In this document: positions 16,723 to 27,694 of the stretch, piece by piece
How the letters are laid out: the number at the start of each line of letters is the position of its first letter
How positions within the stretch are numbered: the first letter of the stretch is position 1
DNA from: Enterococcus sp. CSURQ0835
GTDB lineage: Bacteria > Bacillota > Bacilli > Lactobacillales > Enterococcaceae
Direction: 5' to 3'
Length of the DNA: 64,000 nt
NCBI RefSeq assembly: GCF_902706605.1
Contig: NZ_CACSLH010000006.1
Location: 44,430-108,429 of the forward strand
The notes under the pieces: model-generated
Seen by the model: the letters and a program-made list of their open reading frames with translations, nothing else
Databases searched by the model: none
Told to the model about the DNA's origin: nothing
Program-made: the position numbers and the translations under genes

Positions 16723-17445
16723 GTGAATAGTGAACAAAAATTCGCCTTGCTGCCCGATGGTTCCAAAATCTATTATGAAACGATCGGCCAAGGCCCCGCG
16801 CTGTTTTTGCTTCATGGCAATGGCGGCAGCGGAAAATATTTTTCCAATCAAATCGAAAGTTTCAGTCAGCACTTCAAAGTGTTCGTGGTAGACAGCCGCG
16901 GTCATGGCCGTTCCACCAACACGCAAAAAGAAACCAGCTTTAGTTTGATGGCCGCAGACTTACACCAGATCATGGAACAAGAACACGTCGTTCGAGCAGA
17001 TCTGTTAGGCTTTAGCGATGGCGCCAATCTCGCAATGGTCTTTGCCCACTTGTATCCAGAAAAAGTCGATCATTTAGTCTTGAATGCCGGCAATACCGAT
17101 CCCCATGGCGTGCGGCTCTTACCCCACCTTGCCAGTTATGTGCAATACGGGATCGTCTGGCTAGGTGCTTTTGTGGATACTGGCATGCGCAATTTTTTGC
17201 CGATCTTGCGCTTGTTGTTTCGCGATATCGGCTTAACGGAAAAAGATCTGAATGCCATCACGGCCAAAACGCTTGTCATCGTCGGCAAACACGATGTGAT
17301 CAAAACGAAACACTCCATGTACATCGCTCGTTCGATCCCCAACGCGAGTTTTGTGATCGTCTCTGGTCAAGGACACATGTTTGCGCGGCGCAATCCGAAA
17401 CGCTTCAACCAAGAAGTCTTGCAATTTTTATTAGAAAGGTCGTGA
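16723..17445 (+). CDS. Alpha/beta hydrolase, AhyD-like (probable aminoacyl-phosphatidylglycerol hydrolase)
   Basis: Serine hydrolase that I infer removes the amino acid from aminoacyl-phosphatidylglycerol, as reported for AhyD of Enterococcus faecium, whose gene also lies next to mprF. The 240-residue protein has the oxyanion region HGNGGSG, the nucleophile elbow GFSDG, an acid in GKHD and a catalytic His in GQGHMF, which completes Ser-Asp-His. The start is GTG at 16723, with AGGTG five bases upstream; an upstream ATG at 16657 has no ribosome site and overlaps the promoter. The stop overlaps the next gene as GTGA. Substrate is inferred from context. Confidence 0.85.
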   Translation: MNSEQKFALLPDGSKIYYETIGQGPALFLLHGNGGSGKYFSNQIESFSQHFKVFVVDSRGHGRSTNTQKETSFSLMAADLHQIMEQEHVVRADLLGFSDGANLAMVFAHLYPEKVDHLVLNAGNTDPHGVRLLPHLASYVQYGIVWLGAFVDTGMRNFLPILRLLFRDIGLTEKDLNAITAKTLVIVGKHDVIKTKHSMYIARSIPNASFVIVSGQGHMFARRNPKRFNQEVLQFLLERS

Positions 17446-20036
17446 GTGCTGTGGAAAAAATCACCCGCTGGTTCAAAGACCACGCCGGTAAATTAAAAAT
17501 CATCTTCTTACTTTCAGTGATCGTCGTCGTCGCTTTCGAACTGATGAATATCGCCAAAACCATCTCACCAGATCAATTGGCCGCAACGTTCAGTAACGTT
17601 CCCAAAACACGATTAGCCTTGATGGCCGTGATCGGTCTCATCTCGATTGTCCCAATGCTGGGGTATGATTTTACGTTAAACGAGATCTTAGGCCAAAAAC
17701 CGAAAAAAATGTATATTTTCGAAACGAGTTGGCTGATCAACACGTTAAACAACATCGCCGGGTTCGGCGGCTTTATCAGTGCCGGCTTGCGTTCTGAGTT
17801 TTATGGCAAAAAAAATTCCGGCAAGTCCGTCGTCAAAGCGTTATCGAAAATTTTAGTCTTCACCTTATCCGGACTTTCGATCTATGCGCTGATCTCCTTT
17901 TTCTTAGTTATTTTCGGTCAGACGAAACCGTATTTAAAACAGTATTGGATCTGGCTGATCGCAGGCGGCTTATATTTTCCCATCGTTTTTGGTTTGAGTA
18001 TTTTCGGCCGCGGCGAATATTTAGGGGATTTGAAATCGAGTCAACGGTTGAAACTAGTTGGTTCCTCCTTTTTGGAATGGACAGGGGTCTTAGTCAGTTT
18101 TATCACGACCGGACTTTTGATGGGCGTCAATTTAGAGATCCGCGAAGTCGTACCACTATTCATTGCGGCAACGGTCATCGGGATCGCTTCAATGATTCCC
18201 GGGGAGCTGGGCAGTTTTGATGTCATGATGATCATCGGCTTATCAGCTTTAAATGTCGAACGCGAAACTGTCGTGGCTTGGATCTTGCTGTTCCGGTTAT
18301 TTTATTACCTCATCCCATTTGCGATCGGGTTGGTCTTACTCTTTAAAAATCTCGGTGGTACCATCAACGAACGTTATGACGGCATCCCGCTGAATCTCTT
18401 ACAAGAACTCTCCCACAAATTGGAAGCTTTCTTTTTATATTTCACTGGCATCATGTTGGTCTTATCAGCAACGATTCCGGAAGCCTTTGTCCGCTTGCCA
18501 TTTTTACAGCATTTGAATCCGATTCGTTCCCGCGTGATCGTGATCTTTCCTGCAATTTTACTCGGCTATCTTTTGATCATCGCCGGCCGCGGAATCGCCG
18601 CGCGGGTCGCTCGAGCGTACAAACCGACTCTCATCTTAGTCTTTTTGACGTTTCTGTACGCCATCAACGCCGGCTTTCGCTGGTCGACCGGCTTCTTTTT
18701 AGCACTCTTGTTTATCTTTGTGATCTTTTCGAAAAAAGAATTGTACCGCAAACAGCTGGTTTATTCGGCGGAGTGGCTGACGATCGACGGCATTATCATC
18801 GGTGGATTAGCAATTCTTTACATCGTGATCGGCGTCTACAACAGTCCGACGATTCATCACCGGCATCACATGCCAGAATTTTTCCTTTTCCCAAATGAAA
18901 AAATTTGGATGGTAGGTCTAGTTGCCATCGGAATCGTGTCGGTGATCGTTTTAGGCTTGATCAATTATTTGAAAGGCGAGCGGTACAAAGTCGGCGGCGT
19001 GGTAGATGAAGCACGAATCAACCATATTTTAACTACTTATGGCGGCAATCCCGATAGCCAACTCGTCTTCTTACATGACAAAGACGCCTTTTTCTATAAT
19101 GATGGTAAAGAAGATACGGTCTTTTTCCAAATGGCGACTTTCAACAACAAAATTTTAGTCATGGGCGATCCGTCTGGCAAAAAGGCTGATTTCGAAGCCG
19201 CACTTGAGACGTTGTTGCACGAGGCAGATCAGTACAATTATTTACCGGTCTTTTACGAAAACAGCGAAGAGATTGTGATGTTGCTTCATGAGTTTGGGTA
19301 TGACTTCATCAAATTCGGTGAAAAAGCCCACGTCCATTTGCCAGACTTTACGTTAACCGGCAAAAAGATGAAAGGCCAACGCGCGACCATCAACCGCACG
19401 ATCCGTGACGGCTTCCAATTCGACATCATCAAGCCACCATTTTCTCAAGCGACGATGCAGCAACTGAAACACATTTCAGACGCCTGGCTCAACGGCCGCA
19501 AAGAAAAAGGCTTCTCATTAGGTTTCTTCTCAGAACCTTACTTGCAACGCGCGCCGATCGCCGTCGTCAAAAATGCTGAGGGCGAGCTCGTCGCGTTCGC
19601 TAATTTTATGCCGACTTACACTAAAGAAGTCGGCACGATCGATCTGATGCGCCACGATCCGGAAAAAGCCCCCAGCGGTGTGATGGATTTTCTGTTCATC
19701 AATTTGTTCCAACAATTAGGGGCTGAAGGGTATCAATACTTCGATCTCGGGATGGCACCTCTTGCAAATGTCGGGACTTCCCGCAAAAGTTTTATCCAAG
19801 AGCGCTTCGCTTATCTCGTCTATAATTTTGGTTCCCGCTTTTATTCCTTTGAAGGTTTAAAAGAGTACAAAGACAAATATGCCACTAAATGGAGCCCGCG
19901 CTACGTGTTGTATTCACGAGACAGCTGGATCGCCTATGTGATGATCGCGCTACTCGTAGTCGACAACGCACCGGTCCAAGGTGAAAAAGAACTCCGCGGG
20001 ATCAAAAAATTTTTAGTCAAAGCAAGCGGTCAATAA
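17442..20036 (+). CDS. mprF: Aminoacyl-phosphatidylglycerol synthase/flippase MprF
   Basis: Transfers an amino acid, usually lysine, from charged tRNA to phosphatidylglycerol and flips the product to the outer leaflet, reducing negative surface charge and giving resistance to cationic peptides. The 864-residue protein has about 14 hydrophobic segments over the first 500 residues (flippase domain, IPGELGSFDVMMIIGLS near 250) and a cytosolic synthase domain (about 525-850) with GDPSGKK, RATINRTIRDG and DLGMAPLANVG. GTG at 17442 overlaps the upstream stop; GTG at 17451 is an alternative with better spacing from AAAGG. Confidence 0.95.
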   Translation: MSAVEKITRWFKDHAGKLKIIFLLSVIVVVAFELMNIAKTISPDQLAATFSNVPKTRLALMAVIGLISIVPMLGYDFTLNEILGQKPKKMYIFETSWLINTLNNIAGFGGFISAGLRSEFYGKKNSGKSVVKALSKILVFTLSGLSIYALISFFLVIFGQTKPYLKQYWIWLIAGGLYFPIVFGLSIFGRGEYLGDLKSSQRLKLVGSSFLEWTGVLVSFITTGLLMGVNLEIREVVPLFIAATVIGIASMIPGELGSFDVMMIIGLSALNVERETVVAWILLFRLFYYLIPFAIGLVLLFKNLGGTINERYDGIPLNLLQELSHKLEAFFLYFTGIMLVLSATIPEAFVRLPFLQHLNPIRSRVIVIFPAILLGYLLIIAGRGIAARVARAYKPTLILVFLTFLYAINAGFRWSTGFFLALLFIFVIFSKKELYRKQLVYSAEWLTIDGIIIGGLAILYIVIGVYNSPTIHHRHHMPEFFLFPNEKIWMVGLVAIGIVSVIVLGLINYLKGERYKVGGVVDEARINHILTTYGGNPDSQLVFLHDKDAFFYNDGKEDTVFFQMATFNNKILVMGDPSGKKADFEAALETLLHEADQYNYLPVFYENSEEIVMLLHEFGYDFIKFGEKAHVHLPDFTLTGKKMKGQRATINRTIRDGFQFDIIKPPFSQATMQQLKHISDAWLNGRKEKGFSLGFFSEPYLQRAPIAVVKNAEGELVAFANFMPTYTKEVGTIDLMRHDPEKAPSGVMDFLFINLFQQLGAEGYQYFDLGMAPLANVGTSRKSFIQERFAYLVYNFGSRFYSFEGLKEYKDKYATKWSPRYVLYSRDSWIAYVMIALLVVDNAPVQGEKELRGIKKFLVKASGQ

Positions 20037-20045
20037 AATAAACGT

Positions 20046-20086
20046 GTAAAAGCCCCGTTACTTCTTTCAGGTAACGGGGCTTTTTG
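20046..20086 (+). terminator. Terminator of mprF
   Basis: AAAAGCCCCGTTAC (20048-20061) pairs with GTAACGGGGCTTTT (20071-20084), followed by T. Confidence 0.88.
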
Positions 20087-20098
20087 GAGCGCTCAACC

Positions 20099-20137
20099 AA
20101 AAAATAGATCTGAGCATTCGCCCAGATCTATTTTTCA
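20099..20137. terminator. Bidirectional terminator at the dnaJ end
   Basis: AAAATAGATCTG (20101-20112) pairs with CAGATCTATTTTT (20123-20135), with A before and T after. On the minus strand it directly follows the dnaJ stop. Confidence 0.85.
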
Positions 20138-20138
20138 T

Positions 20139-21305
20139 TTATTTTTTACCGCCAAAAGCATCTTTGACTTTGCCAAAGAAGCCTTCATCTTTTTGTTCAG
20201 ACACGTTTTGGCCACCTGCTTTAGCAAATGCCCGTAAAGCTTCTCGTTGTTCATCATTAAGATTTTTCGGCGTGATGATCTTCACGGTAACTTGTTGATC
20301 ACCAGTCGTATTTCCTCGCAAGCGCGGTGCACCTTTGCCCCGCAACCGGAATTTCGTTCCAGTTTGCGTTCCAGCTGGGATCTTCAATTTCACATCACCG
20401 TGAACAGTTGGTACCGCTACTTCATCCCCTAGCGCTGCTTGCACGAAACTTAGCGGCAACGTGTAATAGATCTCAGAGCCATCCCGGTCAAAAATATCAC
20501 TGGCCGCAACTTTGAAGACCACATACAGATCGCCATAAGGTCCGCCGTTGATACCAGCTTCTCCTTGGCTTGGCACCCGCATTTGTTGGCCGTCTTCAAC
20601 CCCGGCAGGCACGTTGACTTTCACGCTGTGGGCTTTTTTCTCGTGCCCCGTTCCGTGACAGGTTGGACAAGGTTCTTTGATTTCTTTTCCTGTCCCGTGA
20701 CAAACATCACACGTTTGGCGACTCATTACACGGCCCAGCGGTGTTTGCCGTTCCACATTGATCGTGCCTGCGCCGTGACATTTGTGACAAACTTCTGGTT
20801 GCGTTCCTGGTTTAGCCCCAGAACCATCACACGTATGACATACTTCTTCGCGGTTATACTTGATGGTTTTTTCAACGCCGAAGATCGCTTCTTCAAATTC
20901 CAATTTGACACTGTACTGTAGATCTGACCCTTGACGTGGTGCTGTCGGATCAGCTTGCCGACCGCCGCCACCACCGAAAAAGGATTCAAAAATATCTTCA
21001 AATCCAAATCCGCCGCCGCCAGAAAATCCACCGCCATCAAACCCGCCAAATCCACCAGCGCCACCGCCGCCGTAATTTGGATCGGTACCGGCATGACCGT
21101 ATTGATCATACGCCGCACGTTTTTGCGGATCACTCAAAATCTCGTAAGCTTCTGAGATCTCTTTGAATTTATCTTCCGCGTCGGGCGCTTTATTGATATC
21201 AGGATGGTATTTTTTGGAAAGCTTGCGGTATGCTTTTTTGATTTCATCATCCGAAGCCCCTTTTTCAACTCCCAGGACTTCGTAATAATCACGTTTGGTT
21301 GCCAT
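20139..21305 (-). CDS. dnaJ: Chaperone DnaJ (Hsp40)
   Basis: Co-chaperone that stimulates DnaK ATPase and presents substrates. The 388-residue protein has a J domain (about 1-70, with HPD in KKYHPDINK), a Gly/Phe-rich linker (75-115), four CxxCxGxG zinc repeats ([32 protein letters not shown], about 150-215) and a C-terminal substrate-binding region. A GGAGGG site precedes ATG. It follows dnaK across a 207-bp gap containing a terminator and probable promoter. Confidence 0.98.
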   Translation of the reverse strand: MATKRDYYEVLGVEKGASDDEIKKAYRKLSKKYHPDINKAPDAEDKFKEISEAYEILSDPQKRAAYDQYGHAGTDPNYGGGGAGGFGGFDGGGFSGGGGFGFEDIFESFFGGGGGRQADPTAPRQGSDLQYSVKLEFEEAIFGVEKTIKYNREEVCHTCDGSGAKPGTQPEVCHKCHGAGTINVERQTPLGRVMSRQTCDVCHGTGKEIKEPCPTCHGTGHEKKAHSVKVNVPAGVEDGQQMRVPSQGEAGINGGPYGDLYVVFKVAASDIFDRDGSEIYYTLPLSFVQAALGDEVAVPTVHGDVKLKIPAGTQTGTKFRLRGKGAPRLRGNTTGDQQVTVKIITPKNLNDEQREALRAFAKAGGQNVSEQKDEGFFGKVKDAFGGKK

Positions 21306-21339
21306 TGGCTTCCCTCCATATTTCGTTAAGATCGTTAGT

Positions 21340-21348
21340 ATTGTATCA
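21340..21348 (-). promoter_or_regulatory. Extended -10 promoter candidate for dnaJ
   Basis: The minus strand reads TGATACAAT, an extended -10 (TGnTACAAT), 35-43 bp before the dnaJ start. No good -35 is visible, as is usual with extended -10 promoters. Confidence 0.45.
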
Positions 21349-21432
21349 CAACTTGTAAAAAAACCGCATGGCCTGCACCAATTTTTAAGAAAACTTCCGT
21401 TAAAGACACCAGTTAGACCTGCTGCTTAAAAA

Positions 21433-21466
21433 ACAAAAAGCCAAAGCGATGACTTTGGCTTTTTGT
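21433..21466 (-). terminator. Terminator between dnaK and dnaJ
   Basis: AAAAAGCCAAAG (21435-21446) pairs with CTTTGGCTTTTT (21453-21464), and T-rich sequence follows on the minus strand. It would limit read-through from dnaK into dnaJ. Confidence 0.8.
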
Positions 21467-21512
21467 TGCGCTGTAAACTAATCACTTCGATCAGTTTTAC
21501 AACTGCGACTAA

Positions 21513-23372
<1,860 letters not shown>

Positions 23373-23409
23373 TTAAACTTATTTAAACGTTAACACGTAA
23401 CTTGCTTAT

Positions 23410-23979
23410 TTATTGTGCGACGATGACCATCGCAGGTCGCAACACACGATCATGAAGTTGATAGCCTTTTTGTAAAACTTCGACTATCGTTTCACTCGGT
23501 GTCTCGTCACTTGCGGGGATCGTTTGCACCGCTTGATGGATATTCGGATCAAAAGTCTCACCTTGTGCTGAGATCTCTTTGATGCCTTCTTCTTTTAAAG
23601 CGACAGCCAAACTTTCTAAGACCATCTCCACCCCTTTTTTCAGGCTCGCACCTTGCTCGTCATTGATTTCTGTTTGCAAAGCTCGTTCTAAATTATCCAT
23701 CACCGGCAACAATTTCTTGCCGAGATCTTGCGAGCGGTATTTCACCAAACTCTCGTGCTCTGCTTTATTGCGGCGGCTGATGTTGGCGACTTCCGCTTGC
23801 GCACGTAAGAATTTATCTTCCATCTCATCTAACTGCGCTTTTAACGTGTCGACCTCCGATGCTGCTACCACTTCTTCGGTTTCTTCAACTTCGGCTTCGG
23901 TTACCGAATCAGTTGCTGCAGTATTTTCAGTCGCTTGCTCGTCAGCTGTTTGTTCTGCTTGTTTTTCTTCTTCTGCCAC
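23410..23979 (-). CDS. grpE: Nucleotide exchange factor GrpE
   Basis: Releases ADP from DnaK. The 189-residue protein has a Glu/Ala/Thr-rich disordered start, a long helix (about 45-100, [25 protein letters not shown]) for dimerization and the C-terminal beta domain with FDPNIHQAV and [14 protein letters not shown]. It lies 20 bp after hrcA and 52 bp before dnaK on the same strand. Confidence 0.97.
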   Translation of the reverse strand: MAEEEKQAEQTADEQATENTAATDSVTEAEVEETEEVVAASEVDTLKAQLDEMEDKFLRAQAEVANISRRNKAEHESLVKYRSQDLGKKLLPVMDNLERALQTEINDEQGASLKKGVEMVLESLAVALKEEGIKEISAQGETFDPNIHQAVQTIPASDETPSETIVEVLQKGYQLHDRVLRPAMVIVAQ

Positions 23980-23999
23980 TTGCTATCCTTCCTTTCTGA

Positions 24000-25049
24000 T
24001 CAGGAATCGTGATTCGTATAATCTAATGAACGATAATAATCGTTTAGGGCGCTCGTCAATTCGTGGCGAAAAGCTTCGAGTAAACCGACTAATTTTGAAT
24101 ACGGCATCGAAGTCGGGCCAAGTAAAGCGATCGTCCCGCGTCCATGATCTTTGATTTCATAATTTGCTTGAATGATACTGAGATCATCAAACAATTGGTT
24201 GCCTAGCTCACTGCCGATGCGAACATGGATCTGCTCATCTGACGGAAGGAGCAACTGGGTCAACGCTTCGGGATTTTGGATCAATGAATAGATCGATTTG
24301 AAACGCCCCACATCTTGGTGCTGCTCAAAATTTAAAATATTCATCCGACCCCCGATAAAGATCTTATCTTCAAACGCTTCATTTAAAATGACATCAAACA
24401 AACTGCGAATGCCGTCTGTCGTTTGAAAATAACGATGCAAGATCAACGGGATCTCCGTCCGCAATTTTTGGTAAACGGTCATCAGCGGTTGGCCAACGAG
24501 CCGATCATTGATGATGTGAACCATCTTTTCAAGATCTTCTCCTGCAACATTTTCCGGAATGCGAAAGACTTGGCTTTCAACATTACCGCGATCGGTCACG
24601 ATGATCGCCAAAATCTGACGATTGTTCAATGGTACGATCCGAAAGCCCGTCAACTTACGATCTTTCATCTCAGGTCCCAATGAAAAAGCGGTGTAACTCG
24701 TTACTTGCGATAAAATCTCCGCGGATTGCTGAATGATATCATCAATCTCATGAATATCTTTTTGCAGTGAACTGCGAATCGCTGTGATCTCTTGCTTATC
24801 CACCTGATCAGGTTGCAACAAGTGATCCACATAGTAACGATAGCCTTGCAATGAGGGAATACGCCCGGAAGAAGAATGGGTTTTTTCCAATAATCCCAGC
24901 GCTTCTAAAGCTTTCATATCATTGCGGATCGTTGCTGAACTCGCGTTGACTCCTTCTCCCATGAGGGTTTTAGACCCAACCGGTTGTCCTGTTTCAGTGA
25001 AGTCTTGGATGATCAAGCTGAGAATCAATTTTTGTCTTTCTGTTAACAT
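24000..25049 (-). CDS. hrcA: Heat-inducible transcription repressor HrcA
   Basis: Represses class I heat-shock genes by binding CIRCE, with activity maintained by the GroE chaperonin. The 349-residue protein has an N-terminal winged helix (LTERQKLILSLIIQDFTETGQPVGSKTL and SSATIRNDMKALEALGLL, 1-60) and the GAF-like central and C-terminal HrcA domain ending in GPTSMPYSKLVGLLEAF. Two CIRCE elements lie immediately upstream, so it controls its own operon. Confidence 0.97.
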   Translation of the reverse strand: MLTERQKLILSLIIQDFTETGQPVGSKTLMGEGVNASSATIRNDMKALEALGLLEKTHSSSGRIPSLQGYRYYVDHLLQPDQVDKQEITAIRSSLQKDIHEIDDIIQQSAEILSQVTSYTAFSLGPEMKDRKLTGFRIVPLNNRQILAIIVTDRGNVESQVFRIPENVAGEDLEKMVHIINDRLVGQPLMTVYQKLRTEIPLILHRYFQTTDGIRSLFDVILNEAFEDKIFIGGRMNILNFEQHQDVGRFKSIYSLIQNPEALTQLLLPSDEQIHVRIGSELGNQLFDDLSIIQANYEIKDHGRGTIALLGPTSMPYSKLVGLLEAFRHELTSALNDYYRSLDYTNHDS

Positions 25050-25064
25050 CTAGCTCACCCTTTG

Positions 25065-25091
25065 TTAGCACTCTTTTATCTTAAGTGCTAA
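25065..25091. promoter_or_regulatory. CIRCE element, promoter-proximal
   Basis: TTAGCACTC, nine bases, AAGTGCTAA; one base differs from the perfect GAGTGCTAA half. It sits between the -10 box and the hrcA start and is the HrcA operator. Confidence 0.93.
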
Positions 25092-25101
25092 CTCGATTAT
25101 T

Positions 25102-25129
25102 AATATACCACACTGAACACAGAAGTCAA
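25102..25129 (-). promoter_or_regulatory. Promoter of hrcA-grpE-dnaK
   Basis: On the minus strand TTGACT (25129-25124) and TATATT (25107-25102) are separated by 16 bp and lie between the two CIRCE elements. Confidence 0.8.
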
Positions 25130-25139
25130 GGAAAAAACA

Positions 25140-25178
25140 AAAAAAGTTAGCACTCTGAATAATCGAGTGCTAACTTTG
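25140..25178 (-). terminator. hemW terminator formed by the CIRCE arms
   Basis: AAAGTTAGCACTC (25143-25155) pairs with GAGTGCTAACTTT (25165-25177), a 13-bp perfect stem. The minus strand continues into seven T. It overlaps the hemW stop codon, so the operator hairpin also looks like the hemW terminator. Confidence 0.75.
25147..25173. promoter_or_regulatory. CIRCE element, distal (perfect)
   Basis: TTAGCACTC, nine bases, GAGTGCTAA, a perfect CIRCE. It lies just upstream of the -35 box of hrcA and covers the stop codon of hemW. Confidence 0.95.
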
Positions 25179-26342
25179 CTTATGATCAAATAAAAAGCGT
25201 TCAAAGACATCATTTCCGCGAAAGACACCGGCATCTGTCAGCTGAATACTAGTTTCCGTTTTTGTCAAAAGGCCCGCCGTGACCAATTCGTCGATCACTG
25301 CACCATAGACACTCGTCAAACTTTTGCCAAAACGCTGGGCAAAGGTCGCGTAACTGACCCCAGCTTGTTTCCGTAAACCTAAAAATAATTCCTCTTCCAT
25401 TTGGTTTTCAACGGTCAAAATCTCCCGTTCGATGATCGGCAGTTTTCCAGCTTTTAACGGCTGCAAATAATGCTGGATCGGACCGTGATTTTTATAGCGG
25501 ACATTTCCTAAATACCCGCTGGCTCCCGCGCCAAAACCGTAATACGGCAAATTATTCCAATAGACTTGATTGTGCTGACTTTCAAAACCGGCCTTCGCAA
25601 AATTACTGATTTCATAATGTTCATAGCCGTGCTGTTTCATCGCATCCATCGTCTCTTGAAACATCTGTGCTTCGACTTCTTGTTCCGGCAACTCAAAGCG
25701 GCCTTTGCGCACCCAATTCATAAACAGCGTCTTGTTTTCTAAGATCAACGAATACAACGCGTAATGCGGCAGATCCAACGCTAACGCTTGGTTCAATGAA
25801 TCCCGAAAACTCGCTAAACTTTGGCCAGGCAATGCATAGATCAAATCGATCGAGACATTGGAAAATCCATGTTGGGCCACTAAATCTAACGTCTCATACA
25901 CTTCTTTAGCGGTATGCTTACGCCCGATTTTTTTCAACAAGCGATCATCAAACGTCTGGACGCCCATCGACAAGCGGTTGACACCATAATTTTTCAAGAC
26001 CGCTAACTTATCAGCCGTCAAATCACCAGGATTGGCCTCCACCGTGAACTCACCTGACTGATACGGCAAGCGCTTGGTTACTCCGGCTAATAAAACATCC
26101 AGCTGTTGGGCTGACAAAGCTGTCGGAGTACCGCCGCCGATATACAGCGTCTTCGTTTCAGTTACCGGCTGTTGTTCTAAAGTCAGCTCAATTTCTTTTA
26201 GCAGCGCTTGCAGATAGTCATCTACCGGCTGCCCTTTTAAAAAAACTTTATTAAAGTCGCAGTAGTAACAGATATGTTCACAGAATGGTATGTGAATGTA
26301 GGCTGAGATACTATTTTGATTGATTATTTGATTTGCTTTCAC
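25170..26342 (-). CDS. hemW: Radical SAM heme chaperone HemW
   Basis: HemW-family radical SAM protein, thought to deliver heme to acceptor proteins rather than to oxidize coproporphyrinogen. The 390-residue protein has the cluster motif CEHICYYCDF (CxxxCxxC, about residues 21-28), GGGTPTAL near 70, a glycine-rich SAM site and the C-terminal HemN-type domain. It lacks the extra N-terminal residues of true HemN. The start is GTG with an AGAGGA site. It lies directly upstream of the hrcA operon, as in many Bacillota. Confidence 0.93.
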   Translation of the reverse strand: MKANQIINQNSISAYIHIPFCEHICYYCDFNKVFLKGQPVDDYLQALLKEIELTLEQQPVTETKTLYIGGGTPTALSAQQLDVLLAGVTKRLPYQSGEFTVEANPGDLTADKLAVLKNYGVNRLSMGVQTFDDRLLKKIGRKHTAKEVYETLDLVAQHGFSNVSIDLIYALPGQSLASFRDSLNQALALDLPHYALYSLILENKTLFMNWVRKGRFELPEQEVEAQMFQETMDAMKQHGYEHYEISNFAKAGFESQHNQVYWNNLPYYGFGAGASGYLGNVRYKNHGPIQHYLQPLKAGKLPIIEREILTVENQMEEELFLGLRKQAGVSYATFAQRFGKSLTSVYGAVIDELVTAGLLTKTETSIQLTDAGVFRGNDVFERFLFDHKQS

Positions 26343-26734
26343 TGTGCTGTTCCTCTCAAAATATCTGGCTCGTTCAAGTTGCTGTTTCGAAGCGAGCCTG
26401 CGCCTAGTTTAACATAGACGACAGGACAAAAACAGGTGATGGGGTTAGTGAACATTTTCCTTTCAACTAACTTTTCTTTTCAACAGATTGTTCAAATCGC
26501 GTAACAACTAGTTTTTTTAATTCGTCAACTCCTCTTTGGCAAGTCGCTACGTTCAATGTAAACTGAACTTTCTCATCATTTGATTTACTTAGCATATACT
26601 ATTTCAAAAAGTAATGCTAAATAGTTTTCCCAATGCATCTAGCTGTCTAAATAATCGTTAGCCAGCTGCAAACAAGCCTTCTGAAGAAAAAATCGCTTCT
26701 TCAAAAGGCTTGCTGACCCATTATTAGTTACCCA
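26343..26734. other. Gene-free interval between ribF and hemW
   Basis: No open frame here looks like a gene. It contains the hemW leader with a GGCTCG/CGAGCC inverted repeat (26367-26372 and 26393-26398), AT-rich sequence, and a terminator-like hairpin near the ribF end. I cannot identify further elements. Confidence 0.5.
26674..26712 (-). terminator. Probable terminator of truB-ribF
   Basis: AAGCCTT and TGAAGA (26674-26687) pair with TCTTCA and AAGGCTT (26697-26711), giving a long imperfect hairpin about 25 bp past the ribF stop. The following T-run is weak. Confidence 0.55.
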
Positions 26735-27694
26735 CTAGTCAGCAGAAAAATTTATTTTTCTCTCAAAATATTCTCTTGTTGCTTGTTTATCCGCTTTTAA
26801 TTGCGTGATCAGGGCGTCAGCCGAATCAAAAGCAACTTGCTCTCGCAAAAAGGCATTCCACGAAACGGCGACTTCTTCGCCATAGATTGCTTCATCAAAA
26901 TCTAAAATGTTGATCTCAACTGTCAATTCACGGTTCGGGCCAAAGGTATCGTTGTGGCCGATGGAACCCATCGCTTGATACCACTTGCCACCGACTTGAA
27001 GCTCGCACGCGTAGACGCCTTCTTTTGGCAATAAAACGTGTGGAGCGACTTGGATATTGGCCGTTGGAAAACCTAGTTCACGTCCGCGGGCATCGCCGTG
27101 GATCACGACACCTGGCGTTTGATAGACGTAACCCAACAATTCCGCGGCCGTTTCCACTTTACCGGCTAATAACAACTGTCGAATCCGCGTCGAGCTGACT
27201 TTTTCTCCCTGGTCTTCTAATTTATCCACCACGACTGTTTCAAAGCGATCGTGAGCATACTCAGGCAATTGCGCGACACTTGCGACGGCTTTTTTGCCAT
27301 ACGTATAATCAAAGCCAGCTACGACCACTTGTGCATGAAGTCCGACGATATATTGATCAACGAACGCTTGGGGAGACAAGCCTGCAAAACTTGAAGTAAA
27401 TGCGACTTCATATAACAGATCAACGCCGCATTTCTCCATCAACATTTCTTTTTCATTGAGTGTCGACAAATATTGGATCGGTTGGGTGAATTTTTGAAAA
27501 ACTACTGCTGGATGTTGGTTAAACGTCATCACCGCTAACTGTAGTCCGCGTTCAGCCGCGATTTTTTTTCCGGTTGCAATCACTTGCTGATGCCCGCGGT
27601 GGACGCCATCAAAAAAACCTAACACTAAGACAACATCCCCTGCCGGAATTTGTTGCGGCTGATAAGGATGTCTGAGTTTGATCGTTTTCATCAT
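26735..27694 (-). CDS. ribF: Bifunctional riboflavin kinase/FAD synthetase
   Basis: Makes FMN from riboflavin and then FAD, using ATP. The 319-residue protein has the nucleotidyl-transferase domain with LGFFDGVHRGHQ near residue 25 and STRIRQLLLAG near 170, then the kinase domain with GYVYQTPGVVIHGDARGRELGFPTANI near 188. ATG at 27694 follows GGAGG and overlaps the truB stop by one base. It uses the riboflavin imported by RibU. Confidence 0.97.
   Translation of the reverse strand: MMKTIKLRHPYQPQQIPAGDVVLVLGFFDGVHRGHQQVIATGKKIAAERGLQLAVMTFNQHPAVVFQKFTQPIQYLSTLNEKEMLMEKCGVDLLYEVAFTSSFAGLSPQAFVDQYIVGLHAQVVVAGFDYTYGKKAVASVAQLPEYAHDRFETVVVDKLEDQGEKVSSTRIRQLLLAGKVETAAELLGYVYQTPGVVIHGDARGRELGFPTANIQVAPHVLLPKEGVYACELQVGGKWYQAMGSIGHNDTFGPNRELTVEINILDFDEAIYGEEVAVSWNAFLREQVAFDSADALITQLKADKQATREYFERKINFSAD

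Noticed and set aside
26343..26734. Possible hidden gene in the 390-bp gap
   Set aside because: No open frame with start signal; AT-rich sequence fits leader and terminator regions.
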